Source: Streptomyces flavofungini
GTDB taxonomy: Bacteria; Actinomycetota; Actinomycetes; Streptomycetales; Streptomycetaceae
Length of the DNA: 64,000 nucleotides
Direction: 5' to 3'
Assembly: GCF_014650815.1 (NCBI RefSeq)
Contig: NZ_BMVR01000024.1
Span: forward strand, 1 to 64,000
Shown here: positions 44,830 through 52,930 of the stretch, in pieces
Layout of the letters: the number at the start of each line of letters is the position of its first letter
Position numbering within the stretch: the first letter of the stretch is position 1
Notes under the pieces: model-generated
Databases searched by the model: none
The model's input: the letters and a program-made list of their open reading frames with translations, nothing else
What the model was told of the DNA's origin: nothing
Translations under genes and position numbers: made by a program

Positions 44830-45558
44830 TCATGTCGCGGGCCTGCGCGCGAGGAACACGAACTCCCGGCCCGGCCGGTCGGGTGCGTCCCGTACGTCCA
44901 CCACCACGTAGCCCTCGGCGACCAGGTCCGCCTCGACCTCCTCCCGCTCGCGGAACCGCAGCGTCGAGTCCGCCGTCAGGACCTGCCCGTCGGCGAGCAC
45001 ACAGCTCCCCCGGAACGTCACGAGCGGCCCGTCGACCTCGATCAGGTCGAACCAGCTCTCGACCGCGCCGACGCCGGGCACGTCCGTCACGCTGTACGAG
45101 GCCTCGCGGTGCCACTCCGCCCAGGCGCGCCGCGCCGGAACGCGGGTCTCGAACACGAGGTGCCCGCCCGGACGCAGCGCCGCGCGGGCTCCCTTCAGGG
45201 TCGCCCGCCACTCCCCCGGATCGGCGATCGCCTGGGCGACGTTCGCCGTCATCGTCGCGAGGTCGGCCCGCAGCGGCGGCAGCGCCGTCGCGTCGCCGTG
45301 GATCCACCGCACCCGCTCGCCGCCCGCCTTGGCCCTGGCCACGTCGAGGGAGGCCCCGGCCGGATCGACGCCGACGACGTCGATGCCCCGCTCGGCGAGG
45401 AGCAGCGCGAACACGCCGGTGCCGCAGCCGATGTCCAGGACCTGCCGCGCCCCGAACTCCGCCGCGAGGCGCAGGTACGGGCCGAGGTCGCCGCGGTCGG
45501 GGTCGAGCGGGTCGTAGAGCGCGGCCAGGCGGGGGTCCTGGAAGTGGTCGGCTGTCAT
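44830..45558 (-). CDS. Class I SAM-dependent methyltransferase
   Basis: 242 aa. Motif I VLDIGCGTGVFALLLAERG (about 40-58), acidic end of strand 2 VVGVDPA, and LRPGGHLVFETRV (post-I/III). SAM-binding Rossmann fold of the Methyltransf_25/11 type; C-terminal domain with RFREREEVEADLVAEGY. Substrate unknown. ATG follows a TACCTT box by 7 bases on this strand. Neighbouring genes give no pathway hint. Confidence 0.9.
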   Translation of the reverse strand: MTADHFQDPRLAALYDPLDPDRGDLGPYLRLAAEFGARQVLDIGCGTGVFALLLAERGIDVVGVDPAGASLDVARAKAGGERVRWIHGDATALPPLRADLATMTANVAQAIADPGEWRATLKGARAALRPGGHLVFETRVPARRAWAEWHREASYSVTDVPGVGAVESWFDLIEVDGPLVTFRGSCVLADGQVLTADSTLRFREREEVEADLVAEGYVVVDVRDAPDRPGREFVFLARRPAT

Positions 45559-45565
45559 GCGGGAG

Positions 45566-45571
45566 AAGGTA
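45566..45571 (-). promoter_or_regulatory. Probable -10 box, methyltransferase gene
   Basis: TACCTT on the minus strand 7 bases before the ATG at 45558. Confidence 0.4.
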
Positions 45572-45648
45572 TCCGGGGGTGACGGGCGCGGCCGAAGGGT
45601 TTTCCGGCGGCTCCCGTCCGGGGTAGGTCGCCCGCCGGCGATCCCGGT

Positions 45649-46215
45649 TCAGGGGCGCGGCTCCGTGGCGGGCCCGTCATGGCCGGGCGCAGCCGCTTCG
45701 AGAACTGCTGGTACGGGGACTTCCGGTACGGGAGCGTCCTGCTCGGGAGCGGCCGGTACGGGAACTCCCGGCTCGGGAACTCCCGGTACGAGCAGCCACG
45801 CCCGCCGCAGCCCAGGCACGCACACCGCCACCAGCACCGCCGCCCCAGCGCACACCGCGCCGTTGACCACCGCCGCGCCCGCCGGGCTGAACCACCGTGC
45901 CACCACGGCGACTTCCGCGTCGCCGACCACATCGCCCGTGGTGCCCTGGGTGGTGATGACGCCGACGACACGCCCGCGCAGCCGGTCGGGGGTGCTGTGC
46001 TGGACGAGGGCGTACTCCAGGATCTCGTAGACCGTGCCCGCCGCGCCGCCGATCGCGAGCATCACGACGGCGACTGCCACCTGGCCGCTGAGCCCGAACC
46101 CGATGGTCGCGAGGCCGCCGGTGAACGCGGCGGCAAGGAGCAGGCAGCCCGGGCGGGCAGCCCGTGTGCCCCAGCCGCTTGTCGCCGAGACGAGGACCGC
46201 GCACGCAACAAGGCG
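45649..46215 (-). pseudogene. C-terminal stump of an EntS-like siderophore MFS exporter
   Basis: Only about 190 codons, the last third of a roughly 420-residue major facilitator protein. Remaining parts: three hydrophobic helices and the inter-helix segment TPDRLRGRVVGVITTQ followed by GDVVGDAEVAVVARWFSP, which match enterobactin-type exporters. The N-terminal two thirds are missing; upstream of the match there is no further homology before the AraC gene. The C-terminus carries a Pro/Val/Glu low-complexity tail. Same strand as the AraC gene 126 bp away. Reads as a deletion remnant, unlikely to transport. Confidence 0.7.
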
Positions 46216-46341
46216 AGCCTTACCCAATGATGGATTCGCGTCCGGAGTCAAGTCGGGCCGTGGGCACCCGAATCGACACAAACGGCACCCCTGAATCGCC
46301 GCGCAAGGCGCCCCCGAATCACCGCGGAGGCCATCCCGGGG

Positions 46342-47139
46342 TCACCCCTGAGCGCTCCCCCGGGCAGCCATGGAAGCTCCGGTTCCGGTGCCGACCCCGG
46401 CAGCCCGCGCCCGCGCGTACGCACCCGGCGTACGCCCGAAGTGCTTGCGGAACGCGAGGATGTAGCCGTTCGTGCTGACGAAGCCCACCCGCGCCGCGAC
46501 CGTGCCCACCTGCTGCCCCTGCGCGAGGAGCGTCAGCGACTGGTTGAGGCGCAGCCTGGTGCGCCACTCGGAGAAGGCGAGGCCCGTCTCCGTGCGGAAG
46601 GCGCGGCGCAGGCTCGTCGAGCTGGTGAACAGCCGCTCCGCCCACTCCGACGCGGTCCGCGGGTCGTCGGGCCGCCGCAGCAGCGCCCCGGCCACCGCCC
46701 GGGCGGCCTGGCTCATGGGCTGCGGCAGCGGCAGGCAGTCCGCCTGGCCGTCCGTCAGGGCGGCGAACAGCGCGTCGTCGTCCGGTGCGCCCCCGGGGCC
46801 GCCGGAGTCCCGCATGCGCCCGAGGAGCAGGCGCTGCTGTGCCGCGCTGACGTTCACGAGCGTCGCGCCCCGGTACGGAAGCGGGTGCCGTGCGGGGTCG
46901 AACGTCTCGCTGAGCACCAGCACGCCGGGGTCGAAGCGGGCGCTGTGCGGCAGGCCGGCGGGCAGCCACAGGGCGACGGACGGGGACAGTTCGTAGTCGA
47001 CGCCGAGGGCCGTGACAACGATGCGCCCCAGCGGCACGTAGCGGAACTGGTGGGTGTCGCGGACGTGCGTCGGGTGGCCCTGCGGCGTGACGAAGTCGTC
47101 GTCCGGCCACACCGTTTCGTACCGCGCGTTCACCCTCAC
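46342..47139 (-). CDS. AraC-family regulator (YqhC/cupin type), decayed siderophore locus
   Basis: 265 aa. N-terminal cupin-like sensor (about 15-140, HQFRYVPLGRIVVTALG, ALWLPAGLPHSARF) and a C-terminal AraC DNA-binding domain (about 165-260) with FTSSTSLRRAFRTETGLAFSEWRTRLRL and VGFVSTNGYILAFRKHFGRTPGAY. The second HTH is intact. The GTG with AGGGAG 5 bases upstream is chosen. An iron box lies 78-96 bp upstream. In relatives such regulators neighbour siderophore export genes, consistent with the MFS stump just beyond its stop. Confidence 0.88.
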   Translation of the reverse strand: MRVNARYETVWPDDDFVTPQGHPTHVRDTHQFRYVPLGRIVVTALGVDYELSPSVALWLPAGLPHSARFDPGVLVLSETFDPARHPLPYRGATLVNVSAAQQRLLLGRMRDSGGPGGAPDDDALFAALTDGQADCLPLPQPMSQAARAVAGALLRRPDDPRTASEWAERLFTSSTSLRRAFRTETGLAFSEWRTRLRLNQSLTLLAQGQQVGTVAARVGFVSTNGYILAFRKHFGRTPGAYARARAAGVGTGTGASMAARGSAQG

Positions 47140-47216
47140 CGATTCTCCCTGCCCTCGGGGCCCGTGGACTGGCCCCTGAGTGTGAGCTGTGCGCCTCCGG
47201 CTTGGATCGCCGAAAG

Positions 47217-47235
47217 CAAGGTAAGGGTAACCTAA
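47217..47235. promoter_or_regulatory. Iron box (DmdR1/DtxR/IdeR-type operator)
   Basis: CAAGGTAAGGGTAACCTAA agrees with the 19-bp consensus TTAGGTTAGGCTAACCTAA at nearly all conserved positions. Lies 35-53 bases before a ribosome site-bearing ATG at 47270 on the plus strand and upstream of the AraC gene on the other side, so either or both were iron-repressed. Confidence 0.75.
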
Positions 47236-47269
47236 CTTCTTGTGCGACCTGTGAGGAGCACACCCCCCA

Positions 47270-47662
47270 TGCCCCCTACGTCCCCGCCGGTGACACCACC
47301 GTGGCCACTGGCCGGAGGGCGTCGCGCGGGGCCCCGCCGCACCCGGGCCTCCCTCATCGCGACGCTCGCCATGGCCGCCCTCGTGGCCACCGTGCACCCT
47401 GCTCCTGGTCGAGCAGGTCACCGCGGCCGACCCGGACGACGCCGACGCTCCCCTCGACCACCTGCGCCTGAAGTGCGCGTTCGGCTCCGGCGTGCGGGAC
47501 GTGGCCGGGCTGACCGCCCTGGTGGAGCGGGCCGGGCTCACCGTGGGGGCCCGCCACGACCTCGGCCGGGACCATCGGCTCCGGGTCCGGACGGCGCCCG
47601 ACCGCACCGGGCGGACATGCGGCGTCAGCGCGCGGCGAGGTGGCGGGTGTCCCCGACGCTGA
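47270..47662 (+). pseudogene. Hybrid remnant: exported-protein start joined out of frame to O-methyltransferase end
   Basis: ATG 47270 follows GAGGAG and encodes about 45 residues ending in a signal-like helix (RASLIATLAMAALVATV). From about 47396 the coding pattern shifts to another frame that reads LLLVEQVTAADPDDADAPLD, then HLRLKCAFGSGVRDVAGL and ALVERAGLTVG, the C-terminal end of a PF00891-type O-methyltransferase, stopping at 47662. The two pieces do not belong to one protein, so this looks like a deletion junction under a surviving iron-controlled promoter. The end overlaps the histidine-phosphatase gene by 38 bp. Confidence 0.55.
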
Positions 47663-48257
47663 CGACCTGCCGGTTGTGGAAGAAGTCGTCCTCGCGCAGG
47701 ACCGTGATGCTGCCGGACGGCGCCCGGAAGCTGACGGAGCCGAGGGACCCGTAGGGCATCTTGATCCAGGCCGCCACGACGAAGGTCAGGGCGAAGCCGT
47801 GCGTGACGACGATCTGGTGCGCGCGCGGGCGCCGCAGGAGTTCGTCCATGGCGTCGTAGACGCGGCGCGCGCACGCGCCCCTGGTCTCGGCGCCCGGTAC
47901 GCCCTCGTGGTGCCCCATCCGGTCCCCGTCGGCCGGGGGCGGCACGAACCGCCGGTCCAGCCACTCCTGCGGTCCGCCCTCCGCCTCGCCGTACGACTTC
48001 TCCCGCAGCCTGCGGTCCAGGACCGGCCGTACGCCCAGCAGTTCACCCACCGCGTCGGCCGTCCGCGCGGCGCGGCGCAGGTCCGAGGAGATCAGCTCGA
48101 CGTCGGCGCCGTCGGGGATGTCGGCGCGCAGCGCCCGCGCGATGGCGTCCGCCGCGTGCCGCCCGGCGGGCGTGAGGTCGGAGTCGTGCCAGCCGCCGAC
48201 CACCTTCTCGACGTGGTGCGTCGCCTCGGGGTGGGCGATGACGTGGATGGTGCGCAT
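47625..48257 (-). CDS. Histidine phosphatase-superfamily protein with altered RHG motif
   Basis: 210 aa. Phosphoglycerate-mutase-like fold: IAHPEATHHVEKVVGGWHDSDLTPAGRHAA at the N-terminus, SSDLRRAARTADAV and IVVTHGFALTFV. The catalytic His is kept in the first motif but the usual Arg before it is Ala and Gly after it is Pro (AHP instead of RHG). Such variants may still dephosphorylate or may be regulatory; substrate unknown. ATG with GAAAGG 9 bases upstream. It follows the MFS gene by 52 bp on the same strand. Confidence 0.85.
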   Translation of the reverse strand: MRTIHVIAHPEATHHVEKVVGGWHDSDLTPAGRHAADAIARALRADIPDGADVELISSDLRRAARTADAVGELLGVRPVLDRRLREKSYGEAEGGPQEWLDRRFVPPPADGDRMGHHEGVPGAETRGACARRVYDAMDELLRRPRAHQIVVTHGFALTFVVAAWIKMPYGSLGSVSFRAPSGSITVLREDDFFHNRQVVSVGDTRHLAAR

Positions 48258-48309
48258 CGGGGCGTGCCTTTCTCGTCCGTACGGAGGGGTGCGCGGGTCT
48301 TCGCCGTGC

Positions 48310-49749
48310 TCAAGGACGCGAGGCTGCTGCGCCACGCACGGTGGCCTCGGTGGCCTCGGTGGCCTCGGTGGCCTCGGTGGCCTCGGTGGCCTCGGTGGCC
48401 TCGGTGGCCTCGGTGGCCTCGGTGGCCTCCGGCACCGTACGACGGCGTACCCATAGGAGGGCGCCCGCGAGCAGGACGGCGCCGCCGAGCAGCCAGCGCG
48501 GGGAGCCCTCCGGGAGGTGTCCGATCACCAATCCGGCCCCGGCGCCCACCAGTTGGAGGGAAAGCGACTGGACGGACAGGGCGGTGGCGCGGCCCGCGCT
48601 GTCGACACGCCGGTGCAGGAGGTCGTTCTCGCTGGGGCCCGCGGCGCCGAGGCCCACGTACACGAGGGCGTACCCGAGCACCGCGAGGGCGAGCGGGGCC
48701 GGGCCCGAGGCGACCGCGGTGAGGCCGAGCAGCAGCAGGCCGCCCGCCGCGCCGCCGAGGCCGACGAGGACCGCGCGTTCGCTGCCGCCCGCGAGCCGGG
48801 CGAGGGGCGGGGCGAGCTGACTGCCCGCCATCGAGCAGAGGTATCCGCCGCAGGCGAGCCCCGCGAACAGCACCGCCCCCGACTCCGGCGCGCCGGTCAG
48901 GTCGACGGCCCGGCCGGGGGTCAGGATCTCCACGGTGATCAGTGCGCTGCCCGCGGCTCCGGCGCTGAGGACGATCCGCCGCACCAGGGCGTCCCGGCTG
49001 CCGAGGCGCACTCCGGCGAGGACGGTGGCGGGGACGTCGCGCAGCACCCCGCGCAGGGTGGCGCGCGGCCGGGGCGGCTCGGGCAGCCGGGTCAGGACGT
49101 ACGCGAGGAAGCCGATCTCGACGACCGCGCCGAGCAGGGCCGGTACGGACAGCGGAATGACCAGGCCGGACGTGGCATCGCTGAGGCGGGCGCCGAGGTC
49201 GGGGCCGAGGCCGAGGAGCCAGGGCAGGGCGCCGCCGATCAGGACTCCGGCGGCGAGCGCGGCGGAGCTGGCGGCGGCGCCGCGGGCCAGGCCGGTGCGC
49301 AGGTCGGCGTCGGGGCCCGCGCTCGCGTGCACCGTGTCGACGTACCAGGCCTCGGCGGGTCCGCTCGACAGGGCCCGGCCCGCGCCCTTGAGCGCCATGC
49401 CGAGGGCGAGCACCGAGGCGGTGGTGCCGAGCCCGCCGAGGACCAGCGCGACGAGGTCGAAGAGGCCCGCCGCGGCCAGGACGGCACGGCGCCCGAGCAC
49501 GTCGGACAGCCCGCCGGTGGGGAGTTCGAGGGCGGCGGCGGTGAGGGAGTGCGCGGCGACGCATCCGGCGACGGCCGCGAGGCCGAGACCGCGCTCGGTC
49601 ATGAGCGCCACCATCGGCGCGATGGCCAGGCCGAGCGGCAGCCAGAACAGCGCGCTGACGGTGACGTAGCGGCGGCGCGCGGTACGCGGGTCGAGGAACC
49701 CGGCGCCCGGTGGGCGGGGGTCGGCCATGGGCGCGCGGGAATCAGTCAT
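48310..49749 (-). CDS. MFS transporter ending in ten Glu-Ala-Thr repeats
   Basis: 479 aa drug-exporter-like major facilitator with about 12 helices. N-terminal half shows ELPTGGLSDVLGRRAVLAAAG, the MFS motif A region, and motif with GPAEAWYVDTVH typical of the tetracycline-resistance-like DHA group. The product ends in a cytoplasmic (EAT)10 run plus VRGAAASRP. The start overlaps the stop of the ArsR-like gene by 8 bp, so the two are co-transcribed and the regulator probably controls export of its ligand. Confidence 0.88.
   Translation of the reverse strand: MTDSRAPMADPRPPGAGFLDPRTARRRYVTVSALFWLPLGLAIAPMVALMTERGLGLAAVAGCVAAHSLTAAALELPTGGLSDVLGRRAVLAAAGLFDLVALVLGGLGTTASVLALGMALKGAGRALSSGPAEAWYVDTVHASAGPDADLRTGLARGAAASSAALAAGVLIGGALPWLLGLGPDLGARLSDATSGLVIPLSVPALLGAVVEIGFLAYVLTRLPEPPRPRATLRGVLRDVPATVLAGVRLGSRDALVRRIVLSAGAAGSALITVEILTPGRAVDLTGAPESGAVLFAGLACGGYLCSMAGSQLAPPLARLAGGSERAVLVGLGGAAGGLLLLGLTAVASGPAPLALAVLGYALVYVGLGAAGPSENDLLHRRVDSAGRATALSVQSLSLQLVGAGAGLVIGHLPEGSPRWLLGGAVLLAGALLWVRRRTVPEATEATEATEATEATEATEATEATEATEATVRGAAASRP
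48340..48429 (-). repeat. Ten perfect tandem 9-bp repeats inside the MFS gene
   Basis: GGTGGCCTC (coding strand GAGGCCACC, Glu-Ala-Thr) repeated ten times with no substitution. Unit length is a multiple of three, so gain or loss of copies keeps the frame. Confidence 0.97.
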
Positions 49750-50713
49750 GGGTGTAACCCCGCACGCGTCTCGGAGCGGGGGCGCCCGCCTCGGAGGGGT
49801 CGCCCGCCTCGGAAGGGCCGCCCGCCTCGGCGGGGTTGCGCCCGGCGGCCGTGCTGCCTGCCTGGTCCGCGCCGGGCCCGTCGCCGGGACGGCCTGCCCC
49901 AGCTGAGCTGTCCGCCCCCGTCCGGCCCGCCCCCTCGCGCGGACTGCCCGCCTCGCCTGGGCCTTCCGCCGCCGCCGGACCCGCCGGACCACCCGCCGCC
50001 GGACCACCCGCGCCCGCCGACCCGTCCGACCCTCCGGCCCCTTCCTCCCCCGCCCGCCGACCGGCGACCGGCAGCCCCATGAAGGCGACCACGACCTTCC
50101 CGGCCCGCGGGTCCCCCGCGTCGCGTGCCGCCAGCTCCTCCAGCTTGGCCTCGAACGCCTGCTTGAGCTCGGCCAGGGACTCGGGGGTCAGGTCCGGCAG
50201 CAGGTCCGTGATGCCGGACGGCTCGAGCCATTCCCGGTCGGTCCGTCCGGCGGCCAGGTCGGCCTCGTACCACTCCAGCGACTCCCGCAGGTGCTCGAGC
50301 TGGCGCCGGGCCATCTTGCCCGTGAACTCCCGGCCGACCGGCGAGGCCTCCATCGCCGCGTGGTCCCAGGTGGTCACCGCGTGCACCGCGCGCCACCGGC
50401 GCTCGCGACTGTCGCGGTTCTCCGCCTCGGCGACGAACGCGTACTTCGCGAGGACGCGCAGGTGGTAGCTGGTGGCGGCGGACGACTCCCCGGTCCGCGC
50501 CGCGAGTTCGCTCGCGGTGGCGGGTCCGTCCATGCGCAGCAGTCCCAGCAGCCGGACCCGCAGCGGGTGCGTCAGCGCCTTGATGGCGGCGGGCTCCCGC
50601 TCCGGGTCGAGGACCCGCAGGTGGTCCTTCCTGGCCGGGGGCCGGGCCCCGCCTGCCACGTGCTCGTCCGCTGCCGCGCGTGCGCCGTCCGCCGGGCGCT
50701 CTTCGTCCGCCAT
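49742..50713 (-). CDS. ArsR-type winged-helix regulator with low-complexity tail
   Basis: 323 aa. HTH about 40-115 (AAIKALTHPLRVRLLGLLRMDGPATASELAARTGESSAATSYHLRVL) fits the HTH_20/ArsR family, then a helical segment to about 215 ending VVVAFMGLPVAGRR. The remaining 105 residues are Gly/Ala/Pro/Glu-rich with GDPSEAG and PSEAG repeats. No Cys metal site is seen, so it likely senses an organic ligand. Start ATG is 6 bases after TAGGCT, hence leaderless; a long AT-rich dyad overlaps the -35 position. Overlaps the MFS gene it probably regulates. Confidence 0.88.
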   Translation of the reverse strand: MADEERPADGARAAADEHVAGGARPPARKDHLRVLDPEREPAAIKALTHPLRVRLLGLLRMDGPATASELAARTGESSAATSYHLRVLAKYAFVAEAENRDSRERRWRAVHAVTTWDHAAMEASPVGREFTGKMARRQLEHLRESLEWYEADLAAGRTDREWLEPSGITDLLPDLTPESLAELKQAFEAKLEELAARDAGDPRAGKVVVAFMGLPVAGRRAGEEGAGGSDGSAGAGGPAAGGPAGPAAAEGPGEAGSPREGAGRTGADSSAGAGRPGDGPGADQAGSTAAGRNPAEAGGPSEAGDPSEAGAPAPRRVRGYTHD

Positions 50714-50719
50714 ACGACG

Positions 50720-50725
50720 AGCCTA
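50720..50725 (-). promoter_or_regulatory. Probable -10 box, ArsR-like gene
   Basis: TAGGCT on the minus strand, 6 bases before the ATG at 50713. Confidence 0.5.
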
Positions 50726-50741
50726 GGACGCCTCGACCACT

Positions 50742-50775
50742 TTCCAAAAGTAGTTTTGCAGAATTTCTTTTGGAA
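50742..50775. promoter_or_regulatory. AT-rich inverted repeat, likely ArsR-type operator
   Basis: Perfect arms TTCCAAAAG (50742-50750) and CTTTTGGAA (50767-50775), 16-base spacer. Strikingly AT-rich against its surroundings and lying over the expected -35 region of the ArsR-like gene. Confidence 0.65.
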
Positions 50776-50888
50776 CTTCGGACGGCCGCCGCTCCCACCG
50801 GGCACCCCGGGGCGGACCCCGCCCCCGGACATGCCGCGCCCCCCGCCGCGAGTCGCGACGGGGGGCGTGGGGCGCGCATGCGCAGGGT

Positions 50889-51062
50889 TCAGTCGATACC
50901 GGGGAGGATGTGCGGCTCCGCGAGGTCGTCCTCGTATCCGGCGAGCCGGATAGGAGCCGCATGGGCCCACACCTCCAGGTTGCGGAGCTGCTGGGGGCGT
51001 CCGCCCAGCTCACCGCCGCGATCGGCCGGTCGCTGCTCCTGCTTGGTCGGATCTGGTGTCAC
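50889..51062 (-). CDS. Small 57-aa conserved-looking protein
   Basis: GTG start with AGAGGAG 6 bases upstream, 57 codons with high third-position GC. No cysteines; N-terminal half charged (Gln/Arg/Glu), C-terminal end YEDDLAEPHILPGID, acidic and Pro-ending. No homologue recognised. It lies alone between the ArsR-like gene and the SDR gene on the same strand. It could be a small regulatory protein or a precursor peptide; there are no obvious modification genes next to it. Confidence 0.65.
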   Translation of the reverse strand: MTPDPTKQEQRPADRGGELGGRPQQLRNLEVWAHAAPIRLAGYEDDLAEPHILPGID

Positions 51063-51337
51063 CGCGCACTCCTCTGTGTCGCGTAACGGAAGAACGATGG
51101 CTGCGCTTACTGCGCTGTCTTCTCGGTCGCGGTGGCGCCGTGTCCGGGCGGGATCGCGGCAGCGGGTCGCAGCCTGTCCCGGGGCGGCGTAGGGACGCTG
51201 GTGTGCGCCTCGTGGCCGTCCGTTCGCCCTAGGTTAACCAAATGAGCGCGAGTCTGCTCGATAGCGCCAAAACAAAGGGAGGATTCCGGACATGCCTTAT
51301 TCGCGCGGCATCCCGGCGGCGGAGATCCCGGCTGCCG
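51063..51337. other. Intergenic region upstream of the small gene
   Basis: 275 bp. Contains the leader of the 57-codon gene, a short AT-rich block near 51230-51290 and the 3' end of the SDR gene at its right side. No terminator hairpin of note was found. Confidence 0.5.
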
Positions 51338-52855
51338 CTACCACTTGCCGGGCCTGTAGTCCTTGAGGAACACCCCGTACAGGTCCTCGCCCGCCTCGCC
51401 CCGCACCACCGGGTCGTACACCCGGGCCGCGCCGTCGACCAGGTCGAGCGGGGCGTGGAAGCCCTCCTCGGCGAGGCGCAGCTTGTCCGGGTGGGGGCGC
51501 TCGTCGGTGATCCAGCCGGTGTCGACGGAGGTCATGAGAATGCCGTCGGCCTCGAACATCTCCTGGCCGCTGGTCCGCGTCACCATGTTCATCGCGGCCT
51601 TCGCGGCGTTGGTGTTCGGGTGCCCGGCACCCTTGTAGCCGCGGCCGAAGACGCCTTCCATGGCGGAGACGTTGACGACGTAGGCGCGCCCGCTCGCGGC
51701 CTTCTTGGCGGCGTCGGCCATCATCGGCCGCAGGTGGCTGATCAGCATGAACGGCGCCGTGTAGTTGCAGAGCTGGGTTTCGAGCAGCTCCACCGGGGAG
51801 ATCTGCTCGATGGTCTGCACCCAGGTGTTGGTGTCGACGACGTCCGGCACCAGGCCGCCCGCGTCGATGGCGGTGCCGTCCAGGTGCCGCTCGACGCTGG
51901 CGTTGCCCGCGACCAGGGCGAGGTCGGCGACCTGCTGCGCGTCCAGGCCGCTGACGCCGGCGGGCAGCGCGGCGGAGGCGCCGAGTTCGCCGACGGCGCC
52001 GGAGTTGAAGGCGCCGATCACCTGGTGGGCGGGCAGTTCCCCGGCGGGCAGCGGCGCGCTCTCGCCCTCGACGAGGGCGGCGTACGCGGAGGGCAGGCGG
52101 CGTACGGTCTGCGTCGCGTTGTTGATGAGGATGTCGAGCGGGCCCTGCCCGGCGACCTGCTCGGCGAGGCCGACCACCTGCCCGGGGTCGCGCAGGTCGA
52201 TGCCGACGACCTCCAGGCGGTGCAGCCAGTCCGCGGAGTCATCCATGGCCTTGAAGCGGCGGATGGCGTCCTTGGGGAAGCGGGTCGTGATGGTGGTGTG
52301 CGCGCCGTCGCGAAGGAGCCGCAGGGCGATGTACATGCCGATCTTGGCGCGGCCGCCGGTGAGCAGGGCGCGCTTGCCGGTGAGGTCGGCGCGGGCGTCG
52401 CGCCTGCCTCGGTTCAGGGCGGCGCACTCCTGGCAGAGCTGGTGGTAGAAGTAGTCGACTTCCACGTACCGCGTCTTGCAGGTGTAGCAGGAGCGGGGGC
52501 GCTGGAGTATCCCCGCGATCTGGCCGGCCTCGGTGACGGAGGACGGCAGGATGCCTTCGGTCTCGTCGTCGATGCGCTGCGCGGAGCCGGTGGCGGTGGC
52601 CTCGGTGACGGCCTTGTCGTGGGCGGTCTTGGCGGCCCTGCGCTCCTGGCGGCGGCGCTGCTTCACGGTACGGTAGATCCCGGCGGTCGCGCGGCGCACG
52701 GTGATCGCGTCGGGGTGGTCGACGTCCAGCTCGTCCAGCTCGTCGAGGACGCTGAGGCAGACGGCGAGCCGCTCGGGGTCGATGCCCGGGCCGTACGAGT
52801 CACTGTCCCCGGCGGCGCCGGCGCCCTGCTGCTGGCTGTCCTCTGTCACCGTCAT
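51338..52855 (-). CDS. Zinc-ribbon / SDR fusion protein lacking the catalytic tyrosine
   Basis: 505 aa. N-terminal 110 residues acidic and helical, then a four-Cys zinc-ribbon-like module CYTC (about 122-125) and CQEC (about 141-144). The C-terminal 340 residues are an SDR fold: LLTGGRAKIG (about 166-175), INNATQT, NVSAMEG (Ser about 396). The YxxxK motif is replaced: the segment reads HPNTNAAKAAMNM, so the position of the catalytic Tyr is Thr and only the Lys remains. Twice the normal SDR length. Probably not a standard dehydrogenase. SD spacing is poor: GAGGAA lies 14 bases before the ATG. Confidence 0.85.
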   Translation of the reverse strand: MTVTEDSQQQGAGAAGDSDSYGPGIDPERLAVCLSVLDELDELDVDHPDAITVRRATAGIYRTVKQRRRQERRAAKTAHDKAVTEATATGSAQRIDDETEGILPSSVTEAGQIAGILQRPRSCYTCKTRYVEVDYFYHQLCQECAALNRGRRDARADLTGKRALLTGGRAKIGMYIALRLLRDGAHTTITTRFPKDAIRRFKAMDDSADWLHRLEVVGIDLRDPGQVVGLAEQVAGQGPLDILINNATQTVRRLPSAYAALVEGESAPLPAGELPAHQVIGAFNSGAVGELGASAALPAGVSGLDAQQVADLALVAGNASVERHLDGTAIDAGGLVPDVVDTNTWVQTIEQISPVELLETQLCNYTAPFMLISHLRPMMADAAKKAASGRAYVVNVSAMEGVFGRGYKGAGHPNTNAAKAAMNMVTRTSGQEMFEADGILMTSVDTGWITDERPHPDKLRLAEEGFHAPLDLVDGAARVYDPVVRGEAGEDLYGVFLKDYRPGKW

Positions 52856-52930
52856 GACCGCTGTCGTTCCTCACCGCACTCGTGCCGCGGCTCGTCTGAG
52901 GTGACCGCGGAAGCTCCCAAAAGCGGAACT

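Noticed and set aside
48340..48429. Possible CRISPR-like array
   Set aside because: Units are contiguous with no spacers and lie in a coding frame; no cas genes in the window.
51292..51366. 24-codon ORF on the plus strand with GGGAGG upstream
   Set aside because: Overlaps the end of the SDR gene in antisense, has no clear promoter and no conserved features; left out for lack of support.
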